Origin: Candidatus Marivariicella framensis
GTDB taxonomy: Bacteria > Bacteroidota > Bacteroidia > Flavobacteriales > Flavobacteriaceae
Reading direction: 5' to 3'
Length of the DNA: 64,000 nt
NCBI GenBank assembly: GCA_905182735.1
Contig: CAJJCT010000008.1
Span: forward strand, 1 to 64,000
Shown: piece after piece, positions 54,138-63,090 of the stretch
How positions within the stretch are numbered: the first letter of the stretch is position 1
Layout: every line of letters starts with the position of its first letter
Notes under the pieces: generated by a model
The model's input: the letters and a program-made list of their open reading frames with translations, nothing else
What the model was told of the DNA's origin: nothing
Database searches by the model: none
Program-made: the position numbers and the translations under genes

Positions 54138-54416
54138 ATGAGTGATGAAGAATTTTATCCACGATTTTTAAAAAATTTAAAAATCTCTCAAAAATGGCCA
54201 GGAAATTATATGTTTAAGTTTATTGTAAAGCAGAAAGAAAATAATATAGAAGACGTTAAAGATCTCTTTAAAGGCATGAAACCTACTTTTTTAACAAAAA
54301 AATCATCCAAAAATAATTTTATAAGCCTTAGTGTTAGTTTAGAAATGCAAAATCCTGAATCTGTAATTAAAGTATATAAAAAAGTTTCTAAATTTAAAGG
54401 TGTCATTGCTCTCTAG
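54138..54416 (+). CDS. DUF493 (YbeD-like) family protein
   Basis: 92 residues from the ATG at 54138; the frame is open further up but that stretch overlaps the divergent ATPase gene. The ferredoxin-like ACT-type fold is indicated by the sequence from WPGNYMFKFIVKQ to the paired strand FISLSVSLEMQNPESVIKVYKKV. E. coli YbeD is a homologue of unknown function, often linked to lipoate genes; no lipoate gene is present here. Followed by a DUF4290 gene after 60 bases. Confidence 0.88.
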   Translation: MSDEEFYPRFLKNLKISQKWPGNYMFKFIVKQKENNIEDVKDLFKGMKPTFLTKKSSKNNFISLSVSLEMQNPESVIKVYKKVSKFKGVIAL

Positions 54417-54475
54417 TAAATCAATGAATTTTTATTAATTTGCACACTTAATCTTACCAAATAAATTTTTCAAAT

Positions 54476-55126
54476 ATGGAAGTGTTAAAGTACAACACGC
54501 AACGCAAGCCTCTAATTATTCCCGAATATGGTCGTCACATTCACTTAATGATTGATCAAATTCATGAAATAGAAAGTCGTGAAGAGCGAAATAAGATGGC
54601 TAAATCAATTATAGGAGTAATGGGAAATTTAAATCCTCACCTTCGTGATGTTCCAGATTTTCAGCACAAACTTTGGGATCAATTATTTATAATGTCTGAT
54701 TTTAAATTAGATGTTGATTCCCCATTTGAAAAACCACAAGAAGAAGTTCTTAAGGCTAGACCAGAAAGAATTACTTATCCAGTTAGTATTCAGAAATATA
54801 GGTTTTATGGTAATAATATAAGTCAGATGATAAAAGTTGCCAGAAGTTGGGAAGAAGGAGAAATGAAAGATGCATTAGTTTTTACAATTGCTAATCATAT
54901 GAAAAAATGTTTTCTCAATTGGAATAAAGATACTGTTGAGGACGCTTTAATCTTCGGTCACTTAAAAGAATTATCAGATAGTGAATTAAAAGTTAAAGAA
55001 GAGTTGCTACCATTAACCGAATCTTCAGAATTTTTAAAAGCAAGATCTAAGAATGGTAATGGTCCTAAATCAAATAACTCTATAATTAAAAAAAATAATT
55101 ATAGAAATAAAAGAACTCGATATTAA
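54476..55126 (+). CDS. DUF4290 family protein
   Basis: 216-residue cytosolic protein found across Bacteroidota directly upstream of murA, as here (12-base gap). Conserved start: NTQRKPLIIPEYGRHIHLMI, then IMGNLNPHLRDVPDFQHKLWDQ in close form (VMGNLNPHLRD) and IANHMKKCFLNWNKDTV. The C-terminus is Lys/Asn/Arg-rich. Function unknown. Because it is almost always paired with murA, a role in early peptidoglycan synthesis or its control is plausible but unproven. Confidence 0.88.
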   Translation: MEVLKYNTQRKPLIIPEYGRHIHLMIDQIHEIESREERNKMAKSIIGVMGNLNPHLRDVPDFQHKLWDQLFIMSDFKLDVDSPFEKPQEEVLKARPERITYPVSIQKYRFYGNNISQMIKVARSWEEGEMKDALVFTIANHMKKCFLNWNKDTVEDALIFGHLKELSDSELKVKEELLPLTESSEFLKARSKNGNGPKSNNSIIKKNNYRNKRTRY

Positions 55127-55138
55127 GTACTGAACATA

Positions 55139-56446
55139 ATGGGAAGTTTTAAAATAGAAGGAGGAAACAAATTATCTGGTTTTATTGTACCTCAGGGAGC
55201 CAAAAATGAAGCGCTTCAAGTTTTGTGTGCACTATTATTAACTAAGGAGAAAGTAGTTATAAGTAATCTTCCTGATATAATTGATGTTAATAAATTAATA
55301 TCTCTTTTAAAAAACCTTGGAGTTTCAATTAACAAATTAAACAACGGTAAATATGAATTTCAAGCTTCTAATATTGATATTAGTTACTTGGAGTCTGATC
55401 AATTTAAAATTGACGGGAAAGGCTTAAGAGGATCAATTATGCTTGTGGGACCTTTGTTGGGTCGATTTGGAGTTGGAAGTATTCCCAGGCCAGGTGGAGA
55501 TAAGATTGGAAGGAGAAGACTTGATACTCATTTTGAAGGATTTATTAAGTTAGGCGCTAAATTTAATTATAACAAAGAAAATTATTTTTATACTGTATCA
55601 GCTAAGAAACTTAGAGGAGCTGAAATGCTATTAGATGAACCTTCAGTGACTGGAACAGCAAATATATTAATGGCTTCGGTCTTAGCTGATGGCAAGACAG
55701 TTATATACAATGCTGCATGTGAGCCTTACCTTCAGCAATTGTGCAAAATGCTAGTAAGTATGGGTGCTAATATCTCGGGTATTGGTTCTAATCGACTCAC
55801 AATTCATGGTGTAGACAAGTTAAATGGAGTCTCTCATACTTTACTCCCTGATATGATAGAAATTGGAAGTTGGATTGGTCTTGCCGCTATGACTAAAAGC
55901 GAATTGACTATAAAAAATGTCAATTGGGATTACTTAGGACAAATTCCAGTAGTATTCAAAAAATTAGGAATTCAATTAGAGAAAGTAAATGATGATATTT
56001 ATATTCCCGCTCACAAAAAAGGATATGAGATTCAAAGTTATATTGATGGATCTATATTAACTGTCTCAGATGGACCTTGGCCAGGATTTACTCCAGATTT
56101 ATTAAGTATAATTTTAGTCGTTGCTACCCAGGCAAGGGGAAGTTTGTTAATTCATCAAAAAATGTTTGAAAGTAGATTGTTTTTTGTAGATAAACTTATC
56201 GATATGGGAGCAAAAATAATATTATGTGATCCTCATCGCGCAACTGTTATTGGTCATGATTTCAAGTCTCATCTAAAATCAACTGTAATGACATCACCTG
56301 ATATTAGAGCAGGAATTTCTCTTTTAATTGCAGCACTTTCCGCCAAAGGTACAAGTACAATTCATAATATCGAACAAATTGATCGTGGATATGAAAATAT
56401 TGACTCAAGGTTAAAGGCTATTGGAGCTAAAATAACTCGAATTTAA
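55139..56446 (+). CDS. murA: UDP-N-acetylglucosamine 1-carboxyvinyltransferase MurA, Cys-to-Asp type
   Basis: First committed step of peptidoglycan synthesis: transfers enolpyruvate from PEP to UDP-GlcNAc. Key features: K22-N23 in QGAKNEAL, the active loop PRPGGDKIGRRRLD with D121 where E. coli has Cys115, SVTGTANILMA, and DGPWPGFTPD. At 435 residues it is full length. An Asp at this site is known to make MurA insensitive to fosfomycin while keeping activity. The stop codon interlocks with the convergent SDR gene. Confidence 0.96.
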   Translation: MGSFKIEGGNKLSGFIVPQGAKNEALQVLCALLLTKEKVVISNLPDIIDVNKLISLLKNLGVSINKLNNGKYEFQASNIDISYLESDQFKIDGKGLRGSIMLVGPLLGRFGVGSIPRPGGDKIGRRRLDTHFEGFIKLGAKFNYNKENYFYTVSAKKLRGAEMLLDEPSVTGTANILMASVLADGKTVIYNAACEPYLQQLCKMLVSMGANISGIGSNRLTIHGVDKLNGVSHTLLPDMIEIGSWIGLAAMTKSELTIKNVNWDYLGQIPVVFKKLGIQLEKVNDDIYIPAHKKGYEIQSYIDGSILTVSDGPWPGFTPDLLSIILVVATQARGSLLIHQKMFESRLFFVDKLIDMGAKIILCDPHRATVIGHDFKSHLKSTVMTSPDIRAGISLLIAALSAKGTSTIHNIEQIDRGYENIDSRLKAIGAKITRI

Positions 56447-57135
56447 ACTTTAAGAGTTCCAATTCCTCCATCGACACTGATTATTTGACCTGTAATCCAT
56501 GAAGAGTTTTTTAGTAAAAATATTGCAGTATTAGCCAATTCCTTTGGTGAGCCAATTTTTTTAAGAGGATGTCTATCTATAGCTCTTTCCATTTTGGCTT
56601 CATTATTTAAAAACTTATCAGCTAAAGGCGTATTTGTTATAGATGGTGCTATAGCATTAACTGATATTTTTGGAGCTAGCTCCGCAGCTAAAGATCTAGT
56701 TAACCCCTCTAATGCTCCTTTTGAAGCAGCAATAGATGAATGAAAAGGCATTCCGGTTTGAACTGCTACGCTACTGAACAAAACAATACTAGAGTGCTCT
56801 GATTGATTTAAATTTTTCAAAACTGCTTGTATATTTCTAATTGCTCCCATAACATTAATGTTGAAATCTGAAATGAAAGTTTCAGGCTTAAGGCCTCTAA
56901 AGGGTCTTAGATTTATAGTGCCTGGGCAATATACAAGACCATCTAATGATTCAGGAAGTATTGAAGAGTCTATAGTTTCTTCAGTTATATCAATTTTGAT
57001 GAATTGATGTTTAAAGTTACTTAAAGATTCATTTGTTCTGTTAGCAACATAAACATTATGTTCCTCATGTAATTGTTTTACAATCTCTAACCCAATTCCT
57101 GAGCTACCTCCAACAATAAGTATATTTTTTTTCAT
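56443..57135 (-). CDS. Short-chain dehydrogenase/reductase-like protein lacking the catalytic Tyr
   Basis: 230 residues with a Rossmann fold: GGSSGIGLEIVKQL (TGxxxGIG), NVYVANR, LVYCPGTIN (NAG-like) and a C-terminal WITGQIISVDGG. The active-site YxxxK reads I135-A-A-S-K139, so Lys139 is present but the Tyr is Ile. A subfamily with this change exists, with the AAxKGAxEGL pattern, often beside SRPBCC and photolyase genes. The paired SRPBCC gene overlaps it by 4 bases. Whether it is catalytic is unclear. Confidence 0.85.
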   Translation of the reverse strand: MKKNILIVGGSSGIGLEIVKQLHEEHNVYVANRTNESLSNFKHQFIKIDITEETIDSSILPESLDGLVYCPGTINLRPFRGLKPETFISDFNINVMGAIRNIQAVLKNLNQSEHSSIVLFSSVAVQTGMPFHSSIAASKGALEGLTRSLAAELAPKISVNAIAPSITNTPLADKFLNNEAKMERAIDRHPLKKIGSPKELANTAIFLLKNSSWITGQIISVDGGIGTLKV

Positions 57136-57641
57136 ATAATATTTTTTAATAATTCGTTTCTAGTATAAGAGTCTGTTTTTCCAAATTCACCAAAAATTTC
57201 AATTAATTTATTAAACCTATAATCAAATATTTCATCAAGTTTTGGTTTTACTATTATAGGATGAAATAATTGACCTAAAAGGCCAAAAGGCAACTTATAA
57301 TCAATGACATCTTCCATTTCCACACCACCTTCAATTTCTTTTATGAAATGCTTGTGATGCCATAATGAATAGGGGCCAAACCTTTGTTCATCAACAAAAT
57401 ATACTCCATGTTTGACATGAGTTATTTCAGTAATCCATTTTGTTGGTATTCCTAGGATAGGAGTGACTATGTATTGTATGATTTGACCTGCAAATATTTT
57501 TTTTTCTGACCCACCAAGGATTTTGAAGCCCATATAATCTGGGGTTATGATTTTTAGATTTTTTGGATCTGACAGAAATTCCCATGCTTTATCAATAGAT
57601 ATAGGTAGCTTTTGAGACGCGGTTTTTGTGTAAACTTTCAT
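57132..57641 (-). CDS. SRPBCC family (polyketide cyclase-like) protein
   Basis: About 169 residues from the ATG at 57641 (a TTG five codons upstream is possible). Helix-grip features: PISIDKAWEFLSDPKNL at the start, ITPDYMGFKILGG, the central YFVDEQRFGPYSLWHHKHF and a C-terminal helix DEIFDYRFNKLIEIFG. Such proteins are often mislabelled cell division inhibitors. It is translationally coupled with the SDR (4-base overlap), so both probably act on one lipophilic substrate or together in stress response; I infer this from position only. Confidence 0.85.
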   Translation of the reverse strand: MKVYTKTASQKLPISIDKAWEFLSDPKNLKIITPDYMGFKILGGSEKKIFAGQIIQYIVTPILGIPTKWITEITHVKHGVYFVDEQRFGPYSLWHHKHFIKEIEGGVEMEDVIDYKLPFGLLGQLFHPIIVKPKLDEIFDYRFNKLIEIFGEFGKTDSYTRNELLKNII

Positions 57642-57966
57642 GAAAAATTTTAACAAATATACTAGATGTCGTTATCAATTTTCAATAATTTTTCTATTTT
57701 TAAAATTAAGATTAAAGAGTTTATTATTGATATAGTACGGTTATTATGTATTAGTATAGAGTTTTCTATAGTCAAAAAAAGCATTGATATTTTTTGGTAG
57801 ATAATAAAGCGTAATGATTACCAATCAAATTAATTAAATATGAAAGCCAAACAACAAAACTGAAACTATAATTAGCTGTCATTATATAAAAATATTAATT
57901 AATCCTTAATTGGGGTAAACATAGAAATATAGTTATTAAATTTACATATAAATAAAAATTAAAGAC
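57642..57966. other. Spacer before the DUF2911 gene
   Basis: About 325 AT-rich bases between the divergent SRPBCC and DUF2911 genes. They hold both promoters, but I see no clear -33/-7 pair; the nearest candidate is TAAATTTA, about 30 bases before the DUF2911 start. No open frame over 20 codons with a good start, no hairpin with T-run and no repeat was recognised. Confidence 0.4.
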
Positions 57967-58803
57967 ATGAAAAAAAATCTATTATTGTTATTATTTGTTC
58001 CATTTTACAATTTGGCTCAAGTAGTCTCTCCTCAACCGAGTCCTTCTGCTACAATTAATCAAACTGTTGGTCTTACTGATATTAAAATTGAATATTCAAG
58101 ACCTGCAATGCGCGGTAGAGAAGTTATGGGTAATTTAGTTCCATATGGAGAATTATGGAGAACTGGTGCAAATGCAAACACAAAAATTAGTTTTTCAGAT
58201 CCAGTAACAATTGCTGGTATTGAAATACCTGAAGGAACATATGCTTTATTTACTCGTCCTGGAAAAGAAATGTGGGAAGTATTTTTTTATAAGAAAAGTG
58301 ATAATTGGGGACTTGTGAAGGATTGGGATGCAACTCAAATTGCTGTAGTATCTGAGTCAAAAGCAACTAAAACAAATGAAATTATAGGATCTTTTACTAT
58401 TCAACTGGAAAATTTAACAAATAATAATGCAGAGCTTACTATTTCATGGGAAAATACAAAGGTTACGACTTTAATAGAGGTTCCTACTGTTAAAAAAACA
58501 ATGGCGTCTATAGATAAAGCATTGTCAAATAATCCTAAGGCTTCAGATTATTACAGTTCTGCAGTATATTTTTTAAATAGCGAATTAGACCTTAAACAAG
58601 CTAAAAATTGGATGGAAACTGCAATTGATAAAGGAAATAATAAATACTTTCATTTAAGACAGTATTCATTAATTTTAGCAGGTTTAGGTGAGAATGAGGC
58701 TGCTATTGAAGCTGCTAAAAAATCATATGAACTAGCTGAAATAGCTGGGAATAATGATTATTTAAAAATGAATAAAGAATCTATTGAGCAATGGTCAAAA
58801 TAG
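57967..58803 (+). CDS. DUF2911 domain exported protein
   Basis: 278 residues; signal peptide LLLLLFVPFYNLAQ. DUF2911 at about 20-185: SPSATINQTVGLTDIKIEYSRPAMRGR, VPYGELWRTGANANT and EIPEGTYALFTRPG are its marks. Residues about 190-275 resemble TPR-like helices (YYSSAVYFLNSELDLKQAKNW, AIEAAKKSYELAEIAGN). The family is common in marine Bacteroidota and has no assigned function. It is a monocistronic unit ending in a strong terminator that overlaps the next gene. Confidence 0.9.
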   Translation: MKKNLLLLLFVPFYNLAQVVSPQPSPSATINQTVGLTDIKIEYSRPAMRGREVMGNLVPYGELWRTGANANTKISFSDPVTIAGIEIPEGTYALFTRPGKEMWEVFFYKKSDNWGLVKDWDATQIAVVSESKATKTNEIIGSFTIQLENLTNNNAELTISWENTKVTTLIEVPTVKKTMASIDKALSNNPKASDYYSSAVYFLNSELDLKQAKNWMETAIDKGNNKYFHLRQYSLILAGLGENEAAIEAAKKSYELAEIAGNNDYLKMNKESIEQWSK

Positions 58804-58820
58804 ATGAAACTTATATTCTT

Positions 58821-58849
58821 AAACCTCGCTATTTAGCGAGGTTTTTTTT
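58821..58849 (+). terminator. Terminator of DUF2911 gene, overlapping the end of the symporter gene
   Basis: A 10-base-pair stem, AAACCTCGCT with AGCGAGGTTT and a 4-base loop, followed by T. It lies 18 bases after the DUF2911 stop. The stop codon of the leftward symporter gene (58829-58831) lies inside the hairpin, so the same bases encode the symporter C-terminus. Confidence 0.88.
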
Positions 58850-60508
58850 ACTTATATTTTGAATTTCTTGTAATAGATATGCAATTGTTATAGTTAAAAC
58901 TGCTCCTATTACATTTAGCCACAGGTAACCAAATTCCTCAAATAAGTAACAATAGATTATTAAGAACTCTGAAATTATAGCAGCAAAAAACACTGGATTA
59001 CTATCTATCTTTTTAAAGAATATTGCAATTAAAAAAATGCCTAAAATTGTTCCGTAAAAAATTGATCCTATAATGTTTACTAGTTGAATTAAGTTCTCAA
59101 AAAGATTACCATTATATGCGAAAACTATAGCTATTATCCCCCAAATTAAGGTGAATAATTTTGCCATATTAACATAGTGATTTTCTGACAGGTTAGGCGT
59201 GTGTCTTTTGTATAAGTCAATTAAGGTTGTAGCTGAAAGAGCATTCAGTTCAGAAGCTGTTGAACTCATAGCTGCTGCAAATATAACAGCTAACAGTAGT
59301 CCTATTATTCCATTTGGTAAATGATTGATAATGAACGTTATAAAAACATAATCTTTATCATTAATTGAAGCATCTTTATTGTTTTTAAGAATTAAATTAT
59401 TTACTTTTTCTTTTTGTTTTTTGTTATCTAATTCAAGTTTTAAGTAATCTTTTTTTAACTGATCATTTTCAAAAAACATTGGATTTAGTAAAAGCTCATG
59501 CTTTTTATCTTGGGTAAGTTCATATTCCTTTTCAACTTGAAAATAATCGTTTGAAAAATTTGATTTTTTTATTTCTATTATATTTTTTGAATTAAAATGA
59601 ATAGGAGGAGTTTCATACTGATAAAACACAAACACTATTACGCCCAGTAAAAGAATAAAAAATTGAAATGGAACTTTAAGAAACCCATTCATAATCAACC
59701 CCATCTGACTCTCCTTTAAAGACTTTCCAGAAAGATATCGCTGAACTTGACTTTGATCTGTTCCAAAATATGAAAGTGCAAGGAAAAGACCTCCTGTGAT
59801 TCCACTCCAGAATGTATATCTACTATTAAGGTCTAGGCTAAAATCTAAAATATTTAATTTCTCATTATAACTAGCCAATTTAAGAGCCTTAGAAAAATCA
59901 ATATTTTCAGGCATTTTAATAAGTGCTATCCAAAATGCAGATATTAAACCAATGATAATTATAATCATTTGTTGCTTTTGAGTCACATTTACAGCATTAG
60001 TACCTCCAATTAAAGTGTAAAAGATTACTATAAAGCCAATTAATACTACCAAAATCTTTAAATCCCACCCAAGTGCTACACTTAAAATTATAGCAGGAGC
60101 ATATATGGTAATACCAGCCGCTAAGCCTCGTTGAATTAAAAACAAAATAGCAGTTAAAGTTCTAGTTTTTAAGTCAAACCTGCTTTCTAAAAACTCGTAA
60201 GCTGTATAAACATTTAATTTTTGATATACAGGTAAAAAAAACAGGCATATAATTAGCATTGCAAATGGAAGTCCAAAATAAAATTGAACAAAGCCCATTC
60301 CTTCATTATAAGCTTGTCCAGGTGTAGACAAAAAGGTAATTGCACTTGCTTGAGTAGCCATTACTGAAAGACCTACAGTCCACCACCTAGCTTTATTATC
60401 ACCTTTTATATATGATTTAATAGATGAATGATCTTGATTTTTCCAAACACCATAAAAAGCTATAAAAAGTAGAGTTCCAATTAAAAGAAACCAATCAATA
60501 GTTAGCAT
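58829..60508 (-). CDS. Sodium:solute symporter (SSS family)
   Basis: 559 residues with about 13 helices. Family features: the unwound helix region VMATQASAITFLSTPGQAYNEG near the N-terminus, FVQFYFGLPFA, FYTLIGGTNAVNVTQKQQ, SYFGTDQSQVQRYLSGKS and the late FAAAMSSTASELNALSATT. A hydrophilic loop of about 90 residues (about 295-385) is inserted between helices, as in other Bacteroidota members. The ATG shares one base with the stop of a 31-codon ORF upstream (TAATG), so translation is coupled. The solute is unknown; the upstream PIG-L deacetylase gene hints at amino sugars. Confidence 0.9.
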   Translation of the reverse strand: MLTIDWFLLIGTLLFIAFYGVWKNQDHSSIKSYIKGDNKARWWTVGLSVMATQASAITFLSTPGQAYNEGMGFVQFYFGLPFAMLIICLFFLPVYQKLNVYTAYEFLESRFDLKTRTLTAILFLIQRGLAAGITIYAPAIILSVALGWDLKILVVLIGFIVIFYTLIGGTNAVNVTQKQQMIIIIIGLISAFWIALIKMPENIDFSKALKLASYNEKLNILDFSLDLNSRYTFWSGITGGLFLALSYFGTDQSQVQRYLSGKSLKESQMGLIMNGFLKVPFQFFILLLGVIVFVFYQYETPPIHFNSKNIIEIKKSNFSNDYFQVEKEYELTQDKKHELLLNPMFFENDQLKKDYLKLELDNKKQKEKVNNLILKNNKDASINDKDYVFITFIINHLPNGIIGLLLAVIFAAAMSSTASELNALSATTLIDLYKRHTPNLSENHYVNMAKLFTLIWGIIAIVFAYNGNLFENLIQLVNIIGSIFYGTILGIFLIAIFFKKIDSNPVFFAAIISEFLIIYCYLFEEFGYLWLNVIGAVLTITIAYLLQEIQNISKKNLAK

Positions 60509-60603
60509 TAGCTATAATTTTTCATTATTCCATAAAATATAAACCAGTAAAAAATATTTACTCCAATTAGCAAGGCATACGTTTGATTTTTCATCTTATT
60601 CAT
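60508..60603 (-). CDS. 31-residue predicted single-span membrane peptide
   Basis: A micro-ORF starting MNKMKNQTYALLIGV and ending FYGIMKNYS. Residues about 8-27 are a hydrophobic helix with aromatic residues (Y9, F18, Y19, W20, F21, F23). Basic residues flank the N-terminal side, so one membrane span is predicted. It overlaps the PIG-L gene end by 8 bases (ATGAATAA) and the symporter start by 1 base (TAATG), the packing of a translated gene. A similar small gene occurs at this place in some flavobacteria as I recall. Role unknown; a small symporter subunit is one option. Confidence 0.7.
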   Translation of the reverse strand: MNKMKNQTYALLIGVNIFYWFIFYGIMKNYS

Positions 60604-63067
60604 GTCCATAGTTTATTAGGTTAACAAATAGTCTGTAAGCTCCTGGAACTCCTGCAGGTAATTCTCTGAAAAAACTAAGACCAGTATAAATTATTTTACC
60701 CTTACCGTATGATGCAACTAGTAAGCTTCCTCTTTTTTTTGATTCATTAATATCATTCATTTCTAAAAGAGGTTCGAAATTTTCATCCCAATAGTTTGGA
60801 AAATATAAACCTCGTTCCTGCACCCAATATTTGAAATCATTATTTTCAATTTTATTAGGGTAATTAAATATTGAATGAGATTTATTTAAAAAATGAATTT
60901 TTGAATTTTCATCTGTAACCCTATCTCTTGAAATTTTTAATTTATAGGGAGTAATATTATTTGTTTTTAATCCTCTACTGGTATTATATTGAATAACTAA
61001 AGTTCCTCCATTTTTTACATAATCCCATAAAATCTCGTTTTTAAAACTTAATTCGTCAATAACATTAAATGCTCTAATACCTATTACTATTGTTTTAAAA
61101 CTTAAAAGATTCTCTAAAATTATTTTAGAGGGATCAATATCAACTACCTCTATTCCAATATTTTCTAATGTTTCAGGTATTTTATCTCCTACACCCATTA
61201 AATACCCAATTTTATTAATATTATTTTTCAAATCAATTCCAAAAACTTTAGCAAAACTTGGCTTTACAATGAATTGTTTTGGAATATGGGGATAATCAAT
61301 AGTTATTAGCTGATTAGAGTATTCATTGTTGCTTGAATTAATAATTGGCTTTATAATACCTGAGTTGTTTTTATTGCTAGAATAAACTTTGAATAAATAA
61401 TTTTTTTGTTGATTCTTTTTTGAAATATCAAACAAAAATTGATTCGGCTTGGTTATCCAACCTTCTGGTAATTCTATACTTAGAGTGCCCTTAACATTAT
61501 TTTCATGTGCAGTTATTGAAACAGGTATTTGTCTTGGTTTTGAATCAGGAAATATATAAACAGGTTGATCAAGTTTAACAGTGACTTTTGGCACAATAGT
61601 GTAGGGCGTTATCACCTCACCTTGAACAGGATCTGTAATCCTGTTATTTGCATCAACAATCATATTTAATTCTGTACCATTTATTTCTAGCTTTATTTCA
61701 GCTTTTATGGCTATTGGGGTTTCAGGCAAACCCTTTAGCTCTTGATTGTCTACTTGATACATTCCTAGCGTGCCTTCTTTAGTTAGCCAGTAAGGTGATG
61801 AAATTTGATCACCTGTAGTTATATCTAATTTTTTTTCAAACAAATTATTATTAATTATTGTAGAATTAATTATAAAATCAGTATTTTTTAATTTCAGATT
61901 TTTAATTAAAATACTTGTATTTGATGGGTTAATAATTTTCAGATTAAATATTTCTTTGCTTTTTGGAGTTCCTAATATATTTTCACTATTTAATTGAATA
62001 TTTAATCCCAAACAAAGAGATATTATATTTTTTACTTCATTTAACTTTAAGCTTTTCCAATATCCAATTTCTAAACTTTCAATATTTTTATAAATATTAA
62101 TTAAGTCAGAGATGTTTTTTTCAGGAACTTTAAAGTTAAAGTCATTAAGAAGTCTATCAATTAGGCTTTCAATTTTATCTCCACCTTTTAATCTGTTCCA
62201 ACTAATATCAATTCCTTCAAAAGGATTATTTGATGAAACAGACTTTCCTTTTATTAGCTCCATATAACCCCATTGAGGACCTCCAGGTTTTGGTGATCTT
62301 CCAAATCCTTGAGATTTGTGTTGACTTCTACTTTTAGCAGCTATTTGATCATAGGTCAATCCAATCAGAGGATTAAATTCACTTTGATCAAATTTTAAAA
62401 AATTATCTTTTTCAACTTTCATAAAATTTTCCTTACTTCCATAAAAAAACCAGGAAGTGTTAAAAAATAATTTTTCTGGATTCCAAACTGAAAGTGATTC
62501 TAATTGTTCTGGAAAATAATTAACATTTGATGACAGATCAAAAGCTTGGTAGCTTAAAATTGCTGATGACGTATGATGTCCATGAGTTGTGCCAGGAGTT
62601 CTATGATCAAATCGATTTATAATTATATCAGGTTGTATTGTTCTTATATGTTTAACAATTTGACTTAATAATTCATTTTTATCCCAAATATTTAATGTTT
62701 CATCTGGATGCTTGGAGAAGCCAAAGTCATTAGCAGTTGTAAATAACTGATTAGCACCATCAATTTTTCTCGCAGCCAAAAGTTCTTGAGTTCTAATTAA
62801 ACCTAACGCATCTGTTAATTCAGTCCCTATCCTGTTTTGACCTCCGTCACCTCTTGTTAGCGAAAGATAAGTTGTTTCAATATGATATTTATTTGAAAAA
62901 TAAGAAATAAGACTTGTGTTTTCATCGTCTGGATGAGCTCCTATATGTAGTAAACTTCCCAAAACATTTAATTTTTGAATCTTTGAATATATATCTGAAC
63001 TATTCTGTGATCTTGCCTGAAAGGCGAATAGTAGAAAAAATAATACTAGCGTAAAAAAGTATTTCAT
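60596..63067 (-). CDS. Exported PIG-L family deacetylase, large form
   Basis: 823 residues with a signal peptide (FFTLVLFFLLFAFQARSQ). The catalytic domain (about 35-300) has H45-P-D-D-E49 in IGAHPDDE and H162/H164/H165 in TTHGHHTSS, the metal-binding set of N-acetyl-sugar deacetylases (MshB/BshB class). A long beta-rich middle part (about 350-600) and a C-terminal region with GMQ-type GATase-like features (GYLMGVGDKIPETLENIGIEV in part, VIQYNTSRG) follow. It likely de-N-acetylates a periplasmic sugar. Between maf and the 31-residue ORF, in one leftward operon. Confidence 0.9.
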   Translation of the reverse strand: MKYFFTLVLFFLLFAFQARSQNSSDIYSKIQKLNVLGSLLHIGAHPDDENTSLISYFSNKYHIETTYLSLTRGDGGQNRIGTELTDALGLIRTQELLAARKIDGANQLFTTANDFGFSKHPDETLNIWDKNELLSQIVKHIRTIQPDIIINRFDHRTPGTTHGHHTSSAILSYQAFDLSSNVNYFPEQLESLSVWNPEKLFFNTSWFFYGSKENFMKVEKDNFLKFDQSEFNPLIGLTYDQIAAKSRSQHKSQGFGRSPKPGGPQWGYMELIKGKSVSSNNPFEGIDISWNRLKGGDKIESLIDRLLNDFNFKVPEKNISDLINIYKNIESLEIGYWKSLKLNEVKNIISLCLGLNIQLNSENILGTPKSKEIFNLKIINPSNTSILIKNLKLKNTDFIINSTIINNNLFEKKLDITTGDQISSPYWLTKEGTLGMYQVDNQELKGLPETPIAIKAEIKLEINGTELNMIVDANNRITDPVQGEVITPYTIVPKVTVKLDQPVYIFPDSKPRQIPVSITAHENNVKGTLSIELPEGWITKPNQFLFDISKKNQQKNYLFKVYSSNKNNSGIIKPIINSSNNEYSNQLITIDYPHIPKQFIVKPSFAKVFGIDLKNNINKIGYLMGVGDKIPETLENIGIEVVDIDPSKIILENLLSFKTIVIGIRAFNVIDELSFKNEILWDYVKNGGTLVIQYNTSRGLKTNNITPYKLKISRDRVTDENSKIHFLNKSHSIFNYPNKIENNDFKYWVQERGLYFPNYWDENFEPLLEMNDINESKKRGSLLVASYGKGKIIYTGLSFFRELPAGVPGAYRLFVNLINYGHE

Positions 63068-63090
63068 TTGTTGAAGTTAATATTTAAAAA

